This document shows, piece after piece, positions 12,259 through 23,560 of a DNA stretch of 64,000 nt; positions within the stretch are counted from its first letter, which is position 1, and every line of letters starts with the position of its first letter. The DNA comes from Tipula vernalis. Taxonomy: Eukaryota > Arthropoda > Insecta > Diptera > Tipulidae. The DNA lies in contig OY282559.1 of the NCBI GenBank assembly GCA_958295665.1, positions 251,653,461 through 251,717,460 on the forward strand, given 5' to 3'. A program made the position numbers and the translations under genes. The notes under the pieces were generated by a model that did no database searches, was not told where the DNA came from, and saw nothing but the letters and a program-made list of their open reading frames with translations.

Positions 12259-12340
12259 GTAGGGTCCAGCACAATAGATCTTTTAGGTCGCGGTGCGAGG
12301 TGGCTTATCGCCCACATGGCCCTCCAGTAAATAATAATAA
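11534..12340 (+). mobile_element. Element C: 5'-truncated LOA/I-type retrotransposon insertion
   Basis: The insertion is bounded by a perfect 13-bp target duplication. It is the last 0.8 kb of a non-LTR element: RNase H, C-terminal zinc region, then a short 3' UTR ending in AAT repeats (about 12329-12340). The 3' UTR motif agatcttttaggtcg (12276-12290) is identical to one in element D (22596-22610). Truncation at the 5' end is the normal outcome of target-primed reverse transcription. Confidence 0.9.
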
Positions 12341-12353
12341 TACTGTCAGATTT
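12341..12353. repeat. Right target-site duplication of element C
   Basis: Exact second copy of tactgtcagattt, following the AAT-repeat tail. Confidence 0.9.
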
Positions 12354-12380
12354 TCAGATAATTAACTAGGTTGTTTCAAA

Positions 12381-12400
12381 CCCCCCCCCCCCCCACCCCC
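12381..12400. repeat. Poly(C) tract
   Basis: Fourteen C, one A and five C occur in an otherwise AT-rich setting. Confidence 0.9.
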
Positions 12401-13271
12401 TCACAAATAAAGTACGGCCCGAAAAAACTACGATGACAAGGCTATTATTTATAAACCAAGACCGATCCCATTTGCTTATTGGGGTTTGATAGAAGTGAAA
12501 TTACTGAAAAAGCAGGAAAAGGAATCCTAATACAACTTACGACTACAGAGTGGAAACACCTTTATTTCCAAGTTTAAAGCCTGATGGTGATAAATTGCAA
12601 AGATTCCGCACATCGAGAATATTTAAATAAAAGAGTTCAACAATTTTCCAAATTGCATTTAATGAATATCTATACACTGGTATTAGGATTCTGAGTTTGG
12701 GAAATAGAAAAACAATTGCGGAATAAAACATATTTTCACTGCACCTAGATATCCGGCTACTAAGGAGCTCTTTTGATTGGTTGAATTTAGTCAGTGAGTC
12801 AATTCCCAAAAGAAATTACTCTTGAAACATTTATAAGCAATAGAAATCGTCCTGTATTTAAAAACACAAATTAGATTCTTATGCATTAATCAATTCTTCG
12901 GTAATACCGAAAGGATTATCAAACGACATTTATATCAAATATGAAAAATATTTATTCCTAATTTACGAAACGTAAAAGACAATGACCCAGTAGTTGCACG
13001 TGTTCTCATTAAACGCTACCCAAACACCAATAAATTAATTTTGCTACAAATCACACACCGTCAGCAATAGTGAAGTTCACACTGTTTCTAATAGTACAAT
13101 GGGTGTCACAATATATGAAATGGATTCAGATTGTCACATCCTATTTATGTTGCTAATAACGGTAATAAAATATTAATAAGAAACTATTTAGCTTAAGTAA
13201 ATGAATATTGTCATCCATGTGAAATTTTTACTTCTAATGTAAATAAAACTGTATCAATTAACTAGTTATAG
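12401..13271. other. Non-coding stretch
   Basis: AT-rich sequence. I see no gene or clear repeat. The 88-codon minus-strand frame at 12543-12809 resembles nothing I know. Confidence 0.5.
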
Positions 13272-13842
13272 AAATCTCACGGAGTTCGGTCAAAACAAAA
13301 ATTAACAAGGTTAAATCTTAGGTAATTTTGAACAAGGTATTTATTGGTGAGCTTGGTTGTGACCTTGGACCTCATCTTCAAGGTCATTTTAAGGTCAACG
13401 TCATTTTACGCTCAAGGTAATTTTTTTAATGGAAGCCCCTATTTTAACATCGGATTCGAAAAGAGCGGAAAATTTGATGTCCAATATGTATTTTCCATGA
13501 CCACCTAAGGTCACTTGAAGGAATAATGCTTATGATTTTATATGAAAATAGAAAAATAAAACTGAAAAAAAAAAAATCGTCATTCTTAAAATTTAAATTT
13601 TTTATTTTTTACATATTAAAACATAAGCTGTATAATTAAAATATATTCCTTCAGGTGGCCTTGGGAAGTTATGGAAAATACATACTCGGACTAAGGGTTT
13701 CCATTTCAAAAAATGTCCTTGACCTCAAAATGACCTTGCTGATGAGGTTCAAGGTTACATCTAAGGTCACCATTGAATTTCTTGTTGAAAATTACCAAGA
13801 TTTAACTTTGATAATTTTTTTTCACTGAACTCCGCGAGATTT
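13272..13842. mobile_element. Foldback element with nuclear-receptor-like half-sites
   Basis: The left arm starting aaatctcacggagttc (13272) is matched in inverted orientation by gaactccgcgagattt at 13827-13842. The arms stay alignable almost to the centre (palindrome aaaatttaaatttt near 13588-13601), so the whole 571 bp is one imperfect inverted repeat. Within it are seven exact AGGTCA or TGACCT hexamers (starting 13360, 13381, 13392, 13508, 13720, 13731 and 13764), two as the extended form TCAAGGTCA or its complement. No coding sequence is present. I could not define a target duplication. Confidence 0.75.
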
Positions 13843-16260
13843 TTAGGGGTTTCCATACTTTTCCTCACCATCTGTACCAGAGAGATCTTCAAATCGTGCT
13901 CAAATCGAAGTGATCTTGTGAAATTATAACTAGCACACATCGAAAAAATTAAGCCGCGTAATAAACATGTGTTCATTGAAAATGGTAAGTTTCTAGGGAC
14001 AAAAGACCGATTGTAAAATTCTCAATAATGTTGCTGAAAGAAACGATAAACAAATTTGTATTTGGTTTTATGGATTTATTAATTTAATAATATTTTATCT
14101 AAAATTTTATAATTAGCCACGTCTATGGAATTCATCACCTAGTTCATATTCAGAATATTGAATTGTTTCCAGACTTAAGGGGATTTTGAAGAAAATAGTT
14201 CTGAAAACTACAGTAAAAAGGTTTCACACCGACGTAGAATCTTAACAAGTACTTAAATATTACACAGTTTTATTGTATATTGCTAGACATTAACACTTAC
14301 TAGAAAGAAACCATGTTAGAAATTACAGCGATCCCTTTCGTATCTAAAGACCTGGCCGTCACGAAAAAGTTATGACGATGTATCGAGCAGCCTCCTTGAC
14401 CACTGAGCGACGATTCGGAACCCGTAAAATTTGTAATAACAATTTCGGCAACGCAAATTTTGCTTATAATTTGGAAACCGCGCATATGGTAAAAATAAAA
14501 ACCCCAAAAAGATCCCCAAAAAATACAAATTAAAGTGTCCCGTTAAAAATGAAAACCATATTAAATTTTTATAAGTAGTACAATAAGAGAACAAAAGGTT
14601 TCTACATAATTTCTTGTCATCCTTGCGCATCAAGCACCAATGCTTAGCTGCCTTGAGGATTCTTTTATTTGAGTAGGATAAATGCAAACGTAAATATTAA
14701 TATAAATATAAATAAATATTTTTCAGTTTTTTTTTACGATTTCCGGTCATCCTTGTGCAAAGGGTCCAATGCTAAGCGGCTTTGAAAGTTCCTAACTTTG
14801 TAAGGCCGCAAACGTTCGGTGTCCATTGACTTACCTAAAAATAAAAAAATAAATTTATAAATTAGTTAAAATACGAAATTTTAGGTTTTCATTTTAAATT
14901 GCAAAATTTTCTAGATTTTTTATGCTGCTCAAAATTCTTAAAGTTGTATTTATCAATAGTATAATAGCCAATCGCTTTATAAAATTATGGACAACTATTC
15001 TAATGGTGCAACAGTACACTACATGTATAGACTTTTAATGTTACTTGCCAGCGAATCTTTAAGAACCTCCCCTTCGGTTTCGATAGTATGACCTGTCACT
15101 TTACTCTGCGGAGATTTTCGCTCAAACTGAAAATAATATCCAAATACACAGAACAGGATATTTGTTCATTAGGGGTATATCATTGAATAGTAATATCGTT
15201 TTTAGATTAGTTTTTATAAAATAAAATTGAAAATAGTAAATTAGATATTCTTAGGTAAATGGATTTAGGATCTCTAATCAGTGTAGTGTTTAGTACAGAC
15301 ACATGAATGTGAATAACGGATTTATTCTTTAAGGCATATTAAGAAAAATAAAACAAAAATTCTCATTGTAATTCTTAAAATCCTTTACAAAAATATTCAA
15401 TTTGCCTAGTTATTATTTGTCAACTGGTCTTACAAATCAGATTTTCCGAAAGAACAAAATTTTGTGGAATTTCGTTGAAATGAATTGCTGGAACCCTTAT
15501 GTTTGAACGTTCAGCTAGAGGAAACACTGTACATAATGGGGGGTTAAGGTAAGTACAGACGTCGCAAATATTTGACGAAAACATTGCAAATATTTGTGAA
15601 AATATTCGTTGCTAAATGTCTGTGTGAACGCTAAATATTACTGCCACCATGTTTAGGCAAATATTTGCCCTTGTTGGTTCTGTTTGTTTGCTCGTATTTG
15701 ATCATACGAAGAAAGAAAAATTATATGAGAGCAAAGCGGCAAATATTTCGTATTTTTGGTATTATTTGGAACAAATATTCTGTTTTTTTTTTTGCTTCAA
15801 ATATGACAGTTTTCTCTAAATTATTGGTTTCTCTGGTGCTAAATATTTGAACTAGTGCCTTTTCCTCCAGAATTTATTCCCAATTTACCCGAAACACTTT
15901 ACTGTAAATAGGGAATAAAAAGGGAAGCGATGCAGTATCACTAACTCACTTTATCTTGACTAAAAAAACGACGATGGTGCATTTCATTTAACAAACCGGA
16001 AATTTTTGGAACAACATTTTTGGTTAATATCTTTGCTAATACAACTTATAAAATGACAGAAAATGACTTATTTTGGTTCGCGCTTTTGCTAAAATAAATT
16101 TGAAATCCTAGTAGGTTAATTGTTTCTTAGATATAAGAACCATCCATTTTTATAAAAATAAACTATTTTTTGGCATTTGCTGGTAAATATTGATTAATAA
16201 TCAAAGACCTACTTTACTAAAATATTCAAATGACTTTATTAATTTACATATGTATAAAAT
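13843..16260. other. Non-coding stretch with minor repeats
   Basis: No gene is recognisable. A diverged direct repeat occurs at 14617-14662 and 14747-14792 (starting tcatccttg, 130 bp apart). Positions 15575-15850 contain many aaatattt motifs and look like a decayed inverted-repeat element. Confidence 0.45.
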
Positions 16261-16318
16261 ATCAAAGCCTACTTAATAAATACAGCCTCCATGATGAAAA
16301 CAAGCTTTTTTTAAGGTA

Positions 16319-16613
16319 AATAGAAGCTACCATAGCACTGACGGATTATGTTCCAAGCTACAAAACAGCATTTTTGGATTGGATAAATATAATGAATTTT
16401 TATGGAGCCCAGCCAGGGAGGTATCTTGCCTGATTCTATAAAGCTGTATTCTTTGTATTTTTACGTTCAATGATCTCATCTACACAATCTATTGTGAATG
16501 AGCTTCGTGCTCAAAATGGATTGTGTAGCTTGGGGTTGTTCTTTAATGCAAAATATTTGTATATTTAAACAAATAAATAAATAAATAAACAAATAAATAA
16601 AATAAATAAATAA
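16319..16613 (+). mobile_element. Nested insertion with an (AAAT)n tail, probable non-LTR 3' end
   Basis: This 295-bp block is present in the left arm of the foldback and absent from the right arm. It ends in an (AAAT)n-like tail (about 16570-16613). Just before the tail is a hairpin: ctacacaatc (16480-16489) pairs with gattgtgtag (16519-16528), with an inner gagc/gctc stem. A hairpin followed by a short tandem tail is typical of some non-LTR 3' ends, so I read it as a strongly 5'-truncated retrotransposon or a SINE. No clear duplication is visible. Confidence 0.55.
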
Positions 16614-17086
16614 ATCAAAAAATCCAAAAGAAAATGTTTATTCCATAGTTTTTATATGGAGAGATATGACCTCAGTTTATTCAAAATATATTAATGAAAA
16701 TTGACTCGAAATTAATTTTATTTTGATTCAATTGAAACTATAAACTTTATTTTCCACCTGACTTGGACGATTTTTTCGTGAGCTTTTCCAATTTACGGTA
16801 ATAATGATAACAAAATAAGATATTTTATATCTGAAAAAGCTTAAAAATAGAGTACATGCATGTAAAAAAGAGATATAAATATAAACGAAAAGGCGCGACG
16901 TTTACAATAATAAACATGACAAACAATATAGAAACAAGATAAACATAAGAGAAATGAAGCAAATACATAATATGAAGCATATTATCAGATGACAGCTAAT
17001 AAAAAGCAAAGCCTACTTAATAAATAATTTTTTTTAAGAATTTAATTTGTCTGTCTGTAATCAGTTGATTTTTCGGCATTTTTTAT

Positions 17087-17711
17087 CACTGTATACATGG
17101 AGACGACATGCAAAATATTTATCATAATAAACAACCCAAACGAATGGTAGAACTTTTTTCTTCTAGTTGCACCACTCATTTTATATATGCCGCACACTCT
17201 AAAAAGTTAATTCCGAAAAAGAGCCGTACTGGATACGAAAATAATTTTTTTAACATTAAACTTGCGCTAAAATCGTTAAACATACAAAGATTTTGAGACC
17301 GATTAATTAACTGAAGCATTATTTGAACTATTCAAACATTGCGCTACTTATTTTCGGAAAATATTTAAATTTTTTCAAACTATTTTTCTTGAAATTTTCA
17401 ATACACGCCTGTAAAATAAATCAAAACACAAAAAAAATTCTAGTGAAACGTCAAAATTCGAACATATACAAATTGTTTACTAAGTTTGCTATTGTTGTTT
17501 ACTATTTATAACGGCCTGTTTAGGTTTGTACAATTCACTCAGTACATCTCAGTGGTACAATTCCATTTCCGAAAATTCGAAAATTCAAGACAAGGAAAAC
17601 AAATATTTTCTTTCTCTGTCACACAGAAGCAAACTTTTTTCTTCTTCTTCGTTTTTTCTTCTTCTACGACTTTTTGCCTATGCCGTCTCCATGTATACAT
17701 ATATCTCAGTG
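17087..17711. mobile_element. Nested non-autonomous DNA element, 8-bp target duplication
   Basis: This 625-bp block interrupts the left foldback arm and is flanked by an exact 8-bp duplication (ttttttat at 17079-17086 and 17712-17719). Both ends start cactg when read inwards and share tatacatggagacg, offset by a 9-nt difference between the ends. An 8-bp duplication fits hAT or P superfamily elements. No transposase frame is seen. Confidence 0.75.
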
Positions 17712-18533
17712 TTTTTTATAGACAAATATATTAATTGTTCATGGCAATCCCAATATTTTCGATTTGGTAAATCATAAAAATACAGAAGCCAATCGCTCAT
17801 AATATATCTACTGGGAGGGTTCTCATTTTTGTCAGAGTGGTACATTGGAATAACTCTTTGGGCCTTCAGCCAAAATTACGAGGAGGGGGGAAGATATTTC
17901 TACTTTTTTTCAGTAGATATATCATGAGCGATTGGCCTCTGTATTTTTCTGATTTACCAAATCGAAAATATTGGGATTGCCATGAACAATTAATATATTT
18001 GTCTATTAAAAATGCCGAAAAATCAACTGATTACAGACAGACAAATTAAATTCTTAAAAAAAAATTATTTATTAAGTAGGCTTTGCTTTTTATTAGCTGT
18101 CATCTGATAATATGCTTCATATTATGTATTTGCTTCATTTCTCCTATGTTTATCTTGTTTCTATATTGTTTGTCATGTTTATTATTGTAAACGACGCCTT
18201 TTCGTTTATATTTATATCTCTTTTTTACATGCATGTACTGTATTTTTAAGCTTTTTTCAGATATAAAATATCTTATTTTGTTATCATTATTACCGTAAAT
18301 TGGAAAAGCTCACGAAAAAATCGTCTAAGTCAGGTGGAAAATAAAGTTTATAGTTTCAATTGAATCAAAATAAAATTAAATTCGAGTCAATTTTCATTAA
18401 TATATTTTGAATAAACTGAGGTCATATCTCTCCATATAAAAACTATGGAATAAATATTTTCTTTTGGATTTTTTGATACCTTAAAAAAAGCTTTTAAACA
18501 TGGAGGCTTTATTTATTAAGTTGGCTTTGAAAA

Positions 18534-18849
18534 TATACTTTGCTAGTAAAATAGTTTATAACTAATAAAAGTGCATGTTTATGAGCCCAACGAATTGATT
18601 TCTTCGTTTAAAACGACAGCCAAAAAAATATTAATGTTTATCATAAATGCATACTACAATTCAGTATTCAACCCAACAGGGAAATATTTTGAAAAAGTGT
18701 TCATACTCTGGATGTACGTACGTTGCATATTACTGGCGCGTAATGGTATAAAATAAAAATGATAAATTGTGAAAAAGTGGAGGGGGGGGGGGAGGGGAGG
18801 TGTATTGTGAATTTTATATTTAACTGCTATTCACCTGCTATTTTCTAGT
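18534..18849. other. Non-coding spacer with a G-rich tract
   Basis: A run of eleven G followed by further G blocks lies at 18782-18800. I see nothing else. Confidence 0.5.
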
Positions 18850-19095
18850 AAAATAATATGGAAAAGGCGAAAATATTCTGGAAAAAGGGGATTTATTCTG
18901 GAAAAGGGGGAGGATTCTTTAAAAATATTTTGGAAAAGGGGCAATTTACTGCTCTTTCTTGTAATTTTTTCTGGAAAAGAGCCAGGACATATTCTGGAAG
19001 AAAACAGAAAAATTATGTAAAAATATTTTGGAAAAGGGGGAATATTCTAGAAAAGAAGGACATGTTCCAGAAAAAGGAGGAATTTACAGCTATTT
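18850..19095 (+). repeat. Degenerate minisatellite, TGGAAAAGG-type units
   Basis: About nine irregular copies of a unit close to ttctggaaaagggg can be picked out. Spacing between copies varies from about 18 to 40 bases. The 102-codon frame across it reflects the repeat and shows no protein family. Confidence 0.7.
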
Positions 19096-19440
19096 TATGG
19101 TTATTTAATTTTCCGAGAAAAGAAATAACCAAGTTACCTCACGATTTTCTCCGTTGTAGGCTCTAGAACTCCACCTTAACCCTTTAATGCATAATTTTTT
19201 TCTTTTTAATTGAAATATTTTTTCCTTTTAAAAATGTATTTGGTTGAAACGAACTTCAAAATAAAAATCATTGGACATGATGCATATTTTCATCATTATG
19301 CGTTTGTGGTATAAAATTTTAATTATTTTTTCCATTTATAGCGCTTTTTAATAAAATTCGTTCAAAATTAAAATAAAATTGTATTCAAAAACAACATTCC
19401 TATTCATACAAAATTATTTATTATGTTTATTACTAATTGT

Positions 19441-19451
19441 ATGCAAAACAC
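19441..19451. repeat. Left target-site duplication of element D
   Basis: atgcaaaacac here is repeated exactly at 22664-22674, just after the poly(A) tail of element D. Confidence 0.88.
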
Positions 19452-22400
19452 ATAGTCACATAGACATTTTAAATAAAGGTTCGAACCCCACTTTCATAAA
19501 CTCGACTCGGCGAGAGGTGTTGGACCTCACTTTGTCAAGTCAGTTTATTTCCAACTCTGTTGCAAACTGGCATGTTTCAAGCGAAGCTTCTCTGTCGGAC
19601 CACATGCACATCAGGTTCGATATACCGGGAGTGATCATACAGGCAACAGAGCGTCGTATCCCTTGTTTTACAAATTGGAAAACATATAGGGATATTTTAT
19701 TTATCAAAGCAGACATGCTGCCAACATCTTTGAGTTCAATTAGTGACCTAGAAACCGCAGCTGGTCTGCTTAATGACGTGCTCCTATCTTCCTACGAAAG
19801 CAGCTGTGTGGTGCGTAACGTTGTGGTTAATCGCAAAGTTCCATGGTGGAACGAACAGCTGGCTAAACTTCGTAAGAAGGTTAGGAAATTATTTAATAGG
19901 GCAAAGCATTCCAATGAGTGGAATGAATATAGGCAAGCCCTAACCAGTTACAACACAGAACTAAGGCGTTCCAAACGCCTCACGTGGAGGAAAAACTGTG
20001 GAAATATCGAGGATATACCTACAGCTGCTCGACTCCATAAAGTTCTAGCTAAAGATCAGTCCAACGGGATTGGGCTTCTTCTGAAATCCGATGGTAGTTA
20101 TACATCAGGTCGCAAAGAGTCACTCGAAACCCTGCTTCAAGTGCACTTTCCGGGCTGCACTGTTTGCAACACAAATACAATCACTAACTCCATATCTGGT
20201 AAACACATGGGTGTAAATATGGGTTGGGTTAATAGTTTATCCGGTAAGCTTTTTACTCCGGATAAAGTCAAATGGGCCATTAACTCTTTTCAGCCTTTCA
20301 AGGCTCCAGGAGGGGATGGAATCTTCCCAGCCCTCCTCCAAAGGGGCCTGGACTTGATTACTCCTGCTCTGGTAGCCTTGTTTAGAACTAGCTTCAATTG
20401 GGGTCACATACCACAGGCTTGGAGTCAAGTACACGTGGTTTTTATCCCAAAGCCTGGCAATCGGCCATGTGAACTTCCTAAGTCCTTTCGACCTATCAGT
20501 CTTACATCGTTTATTCTCAAAACCATGGAACGACTTATAGATCTTCATATCAGAGACTGGTTAACTGCAACCAGACCTCTAAATCCAAATCGATTCGCCT
20601 ATAGGAAAGGCAAATCCACAGAGGGTGCGCTGCATCTACTTGTCACCAAGATTGAAGCAGCCTATCGCTTGAAAGAAATTGCTCTGTGTGCATTTCTGGA
20701 TATTGAGGGAGCTTTTGACAATACTGGATACGACTCAATTGCTAGGGCAATCAAGCGTAGAGGTATTGACGATCCGACTAACCACTGGATTAGTTCCATG
20801 TTGGTTAGTAGGAAGATTACATCTAAATTAGGTAATGAGTCAGTCACGATTACGGCAGCAAGAGGGTGTCCGCAGGGCGGTGTCCTGTCCCCTTTGCTGT
20901 GGTCACTCGTGATCGACGAGTTGCTTGATATTTTACATCTACTTGGGTACGATGCCATTGGTTATGCGGACGATTTGGTTATCATAGTCTCTGGAGGGCA
21001 TGAACGTACGATGTCCGCCAGCATGCAACAGGCTTTGCTTGTTATTTCGAATTGGTGCACTGGGGAGGGCCTTTCGATTAACCCTAGCAAAACAGTCCTG
21101 GTGCCCTTCACCAAAAGACGTAATTTGAACCTTGGTTCAATTAGTCTAAATGATATAAATATCGGATACTCCAATGAAGTCAAATATCTGGGTGTTGTCC
21201 TAGATAAGAAACTAACTTGGAACTCTCATATTACTTCAACTACCGAACGCGCGGCCAGGGCCATGTGGGCCTGCCGGCGTATGTTCGGCAGGACCTGGGG
21301 CCTGAACTCAAAAATGATTTACTGGATGTACATCATGATAGTGAGGCCAATTGTAACATATGGGGCAATAGTTTGGTGGCCTAAGGTACAGCAAAAAGTT
21401 ATTATGAACAAGCTGACCTCATTACAGAGACTAGCATGTCTCGGAATTACAGGTGCTATGCGCACCTGCCCTACGGCGGCAATGGAAGCTCTCATCGGGC
21501 TCACTCCACTTCATATCCACGTCAAAAAATCAGCTGCTACCTGTGCAGCTAGATTGAAGCTAGTGAATCAATACAGTCATGATGACCATATGGGTCACCT
21601 GGACATTTTGAATGAACTTCCAGACCTGAATATATTCTTTAGTGTCCCGGACGTTATGCCGAAAGAACTCTGCTTTGGCAGGAATTTCGTGGTAACAATC
21701 CCCGATAGAACAGACTGGAATACTGGGTTACCTCAGATGGAACCTAACAGCCTAGTCTGGTACACTGATGGATCAAAAATGGATAGTGGAGTCGGCATTG
21801 GTGTCTTTGGACCCAATCACAAAATATCGAAATCACTGGGTACTTACCCCAGTGTTTTTCTAGCCGAAATTCACGCCATCGAAATCTGCGCCTCTACTAT
21901 TATGACCAAAGGTCTTAAAGGCGCATCCATCCACATTTTGTCTGACAGCCAAGCAGCACTGAAAGCATTGGCTTCTAACTGCCTGGATTCCAAGTCGGTT
22001 CAAAGTTGTTATAAACTGCTACAATCTCTCTCTTGTCAAAACAAAGTAAGGTTGTGGTGGGTGCCTGGTCACATGGGCATCACTGGAAATGAGATAGCCG
22101 ACGAACTTGCACGGGCAGGCTCGTCGACTACACTCATTGGCCCTGAGCCTTTTTGTGGTATCCCGTGGGCTTCTGCAACCTACACAATCAGTAAATGGGA
22201 AAAAATACAGTGCTTGACTTATTGGAACTGTATTCCCGGCCTTAGACAAGCCAAATCTTTGATCAGACCAATTCACCACAAAAATTTGGCGATCAATTTC
22301 AGCAAAGAAAATATTAGGAAACTTGTGAGTTTTCTCTCAGGTCACTGTAACCTGAGATATCATTTGAACAAAATGAACCTGTCCACAGAGACGGAGTGCC

Positions 22401-22576
22401 GACTCTGTTTGGAAGAGACAGAAACCGCAGAACACATACTATGTGAGTGTGTTGCTCTGTGCACACGGAGGTGGATTCATTTTGAAGAGAGGTATCTGAC
22501 CCCGGAGAAATGTAAATTGGCCTCTATAAACCGCATTCTCGCCTTTATTAGAGAGGTGGAGAAGCTCCTGGAGTAA
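19452..22576 (+). CDS. 5'-truncated endonuclease-RT-RNase H polyprotein of element D
   Basis: The enzyme would nick the target, copy the element RNA and degrade the RNA strand. Residue numbers here count from the open frame at 19379, which starts with TTG in host DNA; the first in-frame ATG is 19604. The endonuclease remnant ends with SDHMHIRFD (about residues 73-81). RT covers about 296-570, with APGGDG, FLDIEGAFD (motif A), GCPQGGVLSP (motif B) and YADD at 529-532. RNase H shows D797, E830, D856 and D908. A zinc region (C1007, C1010, H1019, C1024) lies near the end. RT and RNase H catalytic residues all appear present, but most of the endonuclease and ORF1 are gone, so it cannot move alone. 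The first roughly 24 codons are flanking host sequence. Confidence 0.92.
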
Positions 22577-22663
22577 CAGTACCCAACAGCACAAAAGATC
22601 TTTTAGGTCGTAGTGCTAGCCGCTTTTGGGCAGGGTCAAAAAAAAAAAAAAAAAAAAAAAAAA
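19452..22663 (+). mobile_element. Element D: LOA/I-type non-LTR retrotransposon, 5'-truncated, recent
   Basis: The element is bounded by an exact 11-bp duplication and ends in a poly(A) tail (about 22638-22663). It begins within the endonuclease and keeps one open frame to its stop at 22576, followed by a short 3' UTR with the motif agatcttttaggtcg (22596-22610). An uninterrupted frame of more than 1,000 codons, a perfect duplication and an intact tail make it the youngest large insertion in the window. RNase H inside the polyprotein and the C-terminal zinc region place it near the LOA and I groups; the exact clade needs a tree. Confidence 0.92.
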
Positions 22664-22674
22664 ATGCAAAACAC
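22664..22674. repeat. Right target-site duplication of element D
   Basis: Exact copy of atgcaaaacac. The boundary with the poly(A) tail is uncertain by a few A residues. Confidence 0.88.
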
Positions 22675-23039
22675 CGACTACATAATTCTAAATGGCGATT
22701 TTTTTTCTAAACGCACAAAAAAACCAAAAAAGTGTGTGAAACGAGAGAGAAAAATAAATCAACCATAGTGGCCCTATTCTGGTAATTCTCGGGGAATAGA
22801 AATTTTAAATTTTGTTGCAGTATTATTCCCGTTTCCCCAAAGTGTATTCTGGTGTTGGGGAACTTTGCTTTATTGGGAAAAAATTATTCCCAATTACAGC
22901 AGTTTTGACTTTGGTTCTTCCATACCAATTTTATGAAGGAATTGATGGGTTGTAAGGGTTAAAATTCCTAATAATTTTAAGGGTAGTTTAGTAATAAATA
23001 ATAATTCTTACAATAATATTGAACCATAAATTTTTATTG
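22675..23039. other. Non-coding spacer
   Basis: No reading frame or clear repeat is visible. Confidence 0.5.
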
Positions 23040-23079
23040 ATATTTATTTAAAATGACTCTGACAACGTCTCTTAACAAC

Positions 23080-23360
23080 GTCCTCTTAACAAAAATAACC
23101 AATCTCATCATCACCGATTTCACCGACATCGTCATCATGATCAACACCATTATCAACATATCACCATTACAATCATTATAACCATCACCGTCACCACCTC
23201 GATTATCACCATTATTTTCAGTCTAATTGGCCATTTCCATTTAAAAATCATCTTCATTTAACCAACACCAACATCATCACCATCACCGTGAAAATCACCA
23301 TCATAGCCATCATCATCACCATAATTAAAAACATAATCATATTCATCATCATCATGGTGA
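23080..23360. repeat. Imperfect (ATCACC)n/(CATCAT)n simple repeat
   Basis: Short irregular runs of atcacc, catcat and accatc fill this stretch. They are too degenerate for a fixed unit. Confidence 0.75.
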
Positions 23361-23560
23361 AAAATCATGAAAAATTCTGTTAACGAAATTTCGAGTAACC
23401 CATCTGGATAAAGTATTTTTGCTCTCCGGTAATATCACATCATCAAGAATTTTTATGTATTCTATGGTACTCAATCGGCCAGTTATTTGATACAATTTGC
23501 CAATACCTCCTCCACACCACACAACTGATTCGACCACATTTTTGAAACGTTTGCACGAAT
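23352..23560 (-). pseudogene. Tc1-like transposase fragment
   Basis: Reading the minus strand from about 23550 gives VVESVVWCGGGIGKLYQITG and then STIEYIKILDDVILP. This matches the central DDE region of Tc1-type transposases, where a VWGGI..G.G.L..I.G block is followed by YI.IL.D..LP. About 60 codons are open. The flanking parts, including the catalytic residues, were not found. The fragment abuts a simple-sequence tract. Confidence 0.6.

Larger units (their letters stand above)
16261..18533. mobile_element. Foldback element (0.62-kb arms) with two nested insertions
   Basis: The right arm (17911-18533, 623 bp) is the reverse complement of 16261-17813 once two insertions (16319-16613 and 17087-17719) are removed; what remains on the left is about 625 bp. 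The arms are nearly identical over long stretches and are separated by a 97-bp loop (17814-17910). The outer end contains tcaaagcctacttaataaat, and a very similar motif recurs inside the arm near 17007. There is no coding sequence. A diverged copy of the family occurs at 46445-47400. It could be a long-TIR DNA element or an inverted duplication; the second copy favours a mobile family. Confidence 0.85.

Noticed and set aside
19379..19451. Signal peptide at the start of the element D frame
   Set aside because: The hydrophobic stretch is host DNA before the target duplication, begins with TTG, and is open only by chance.
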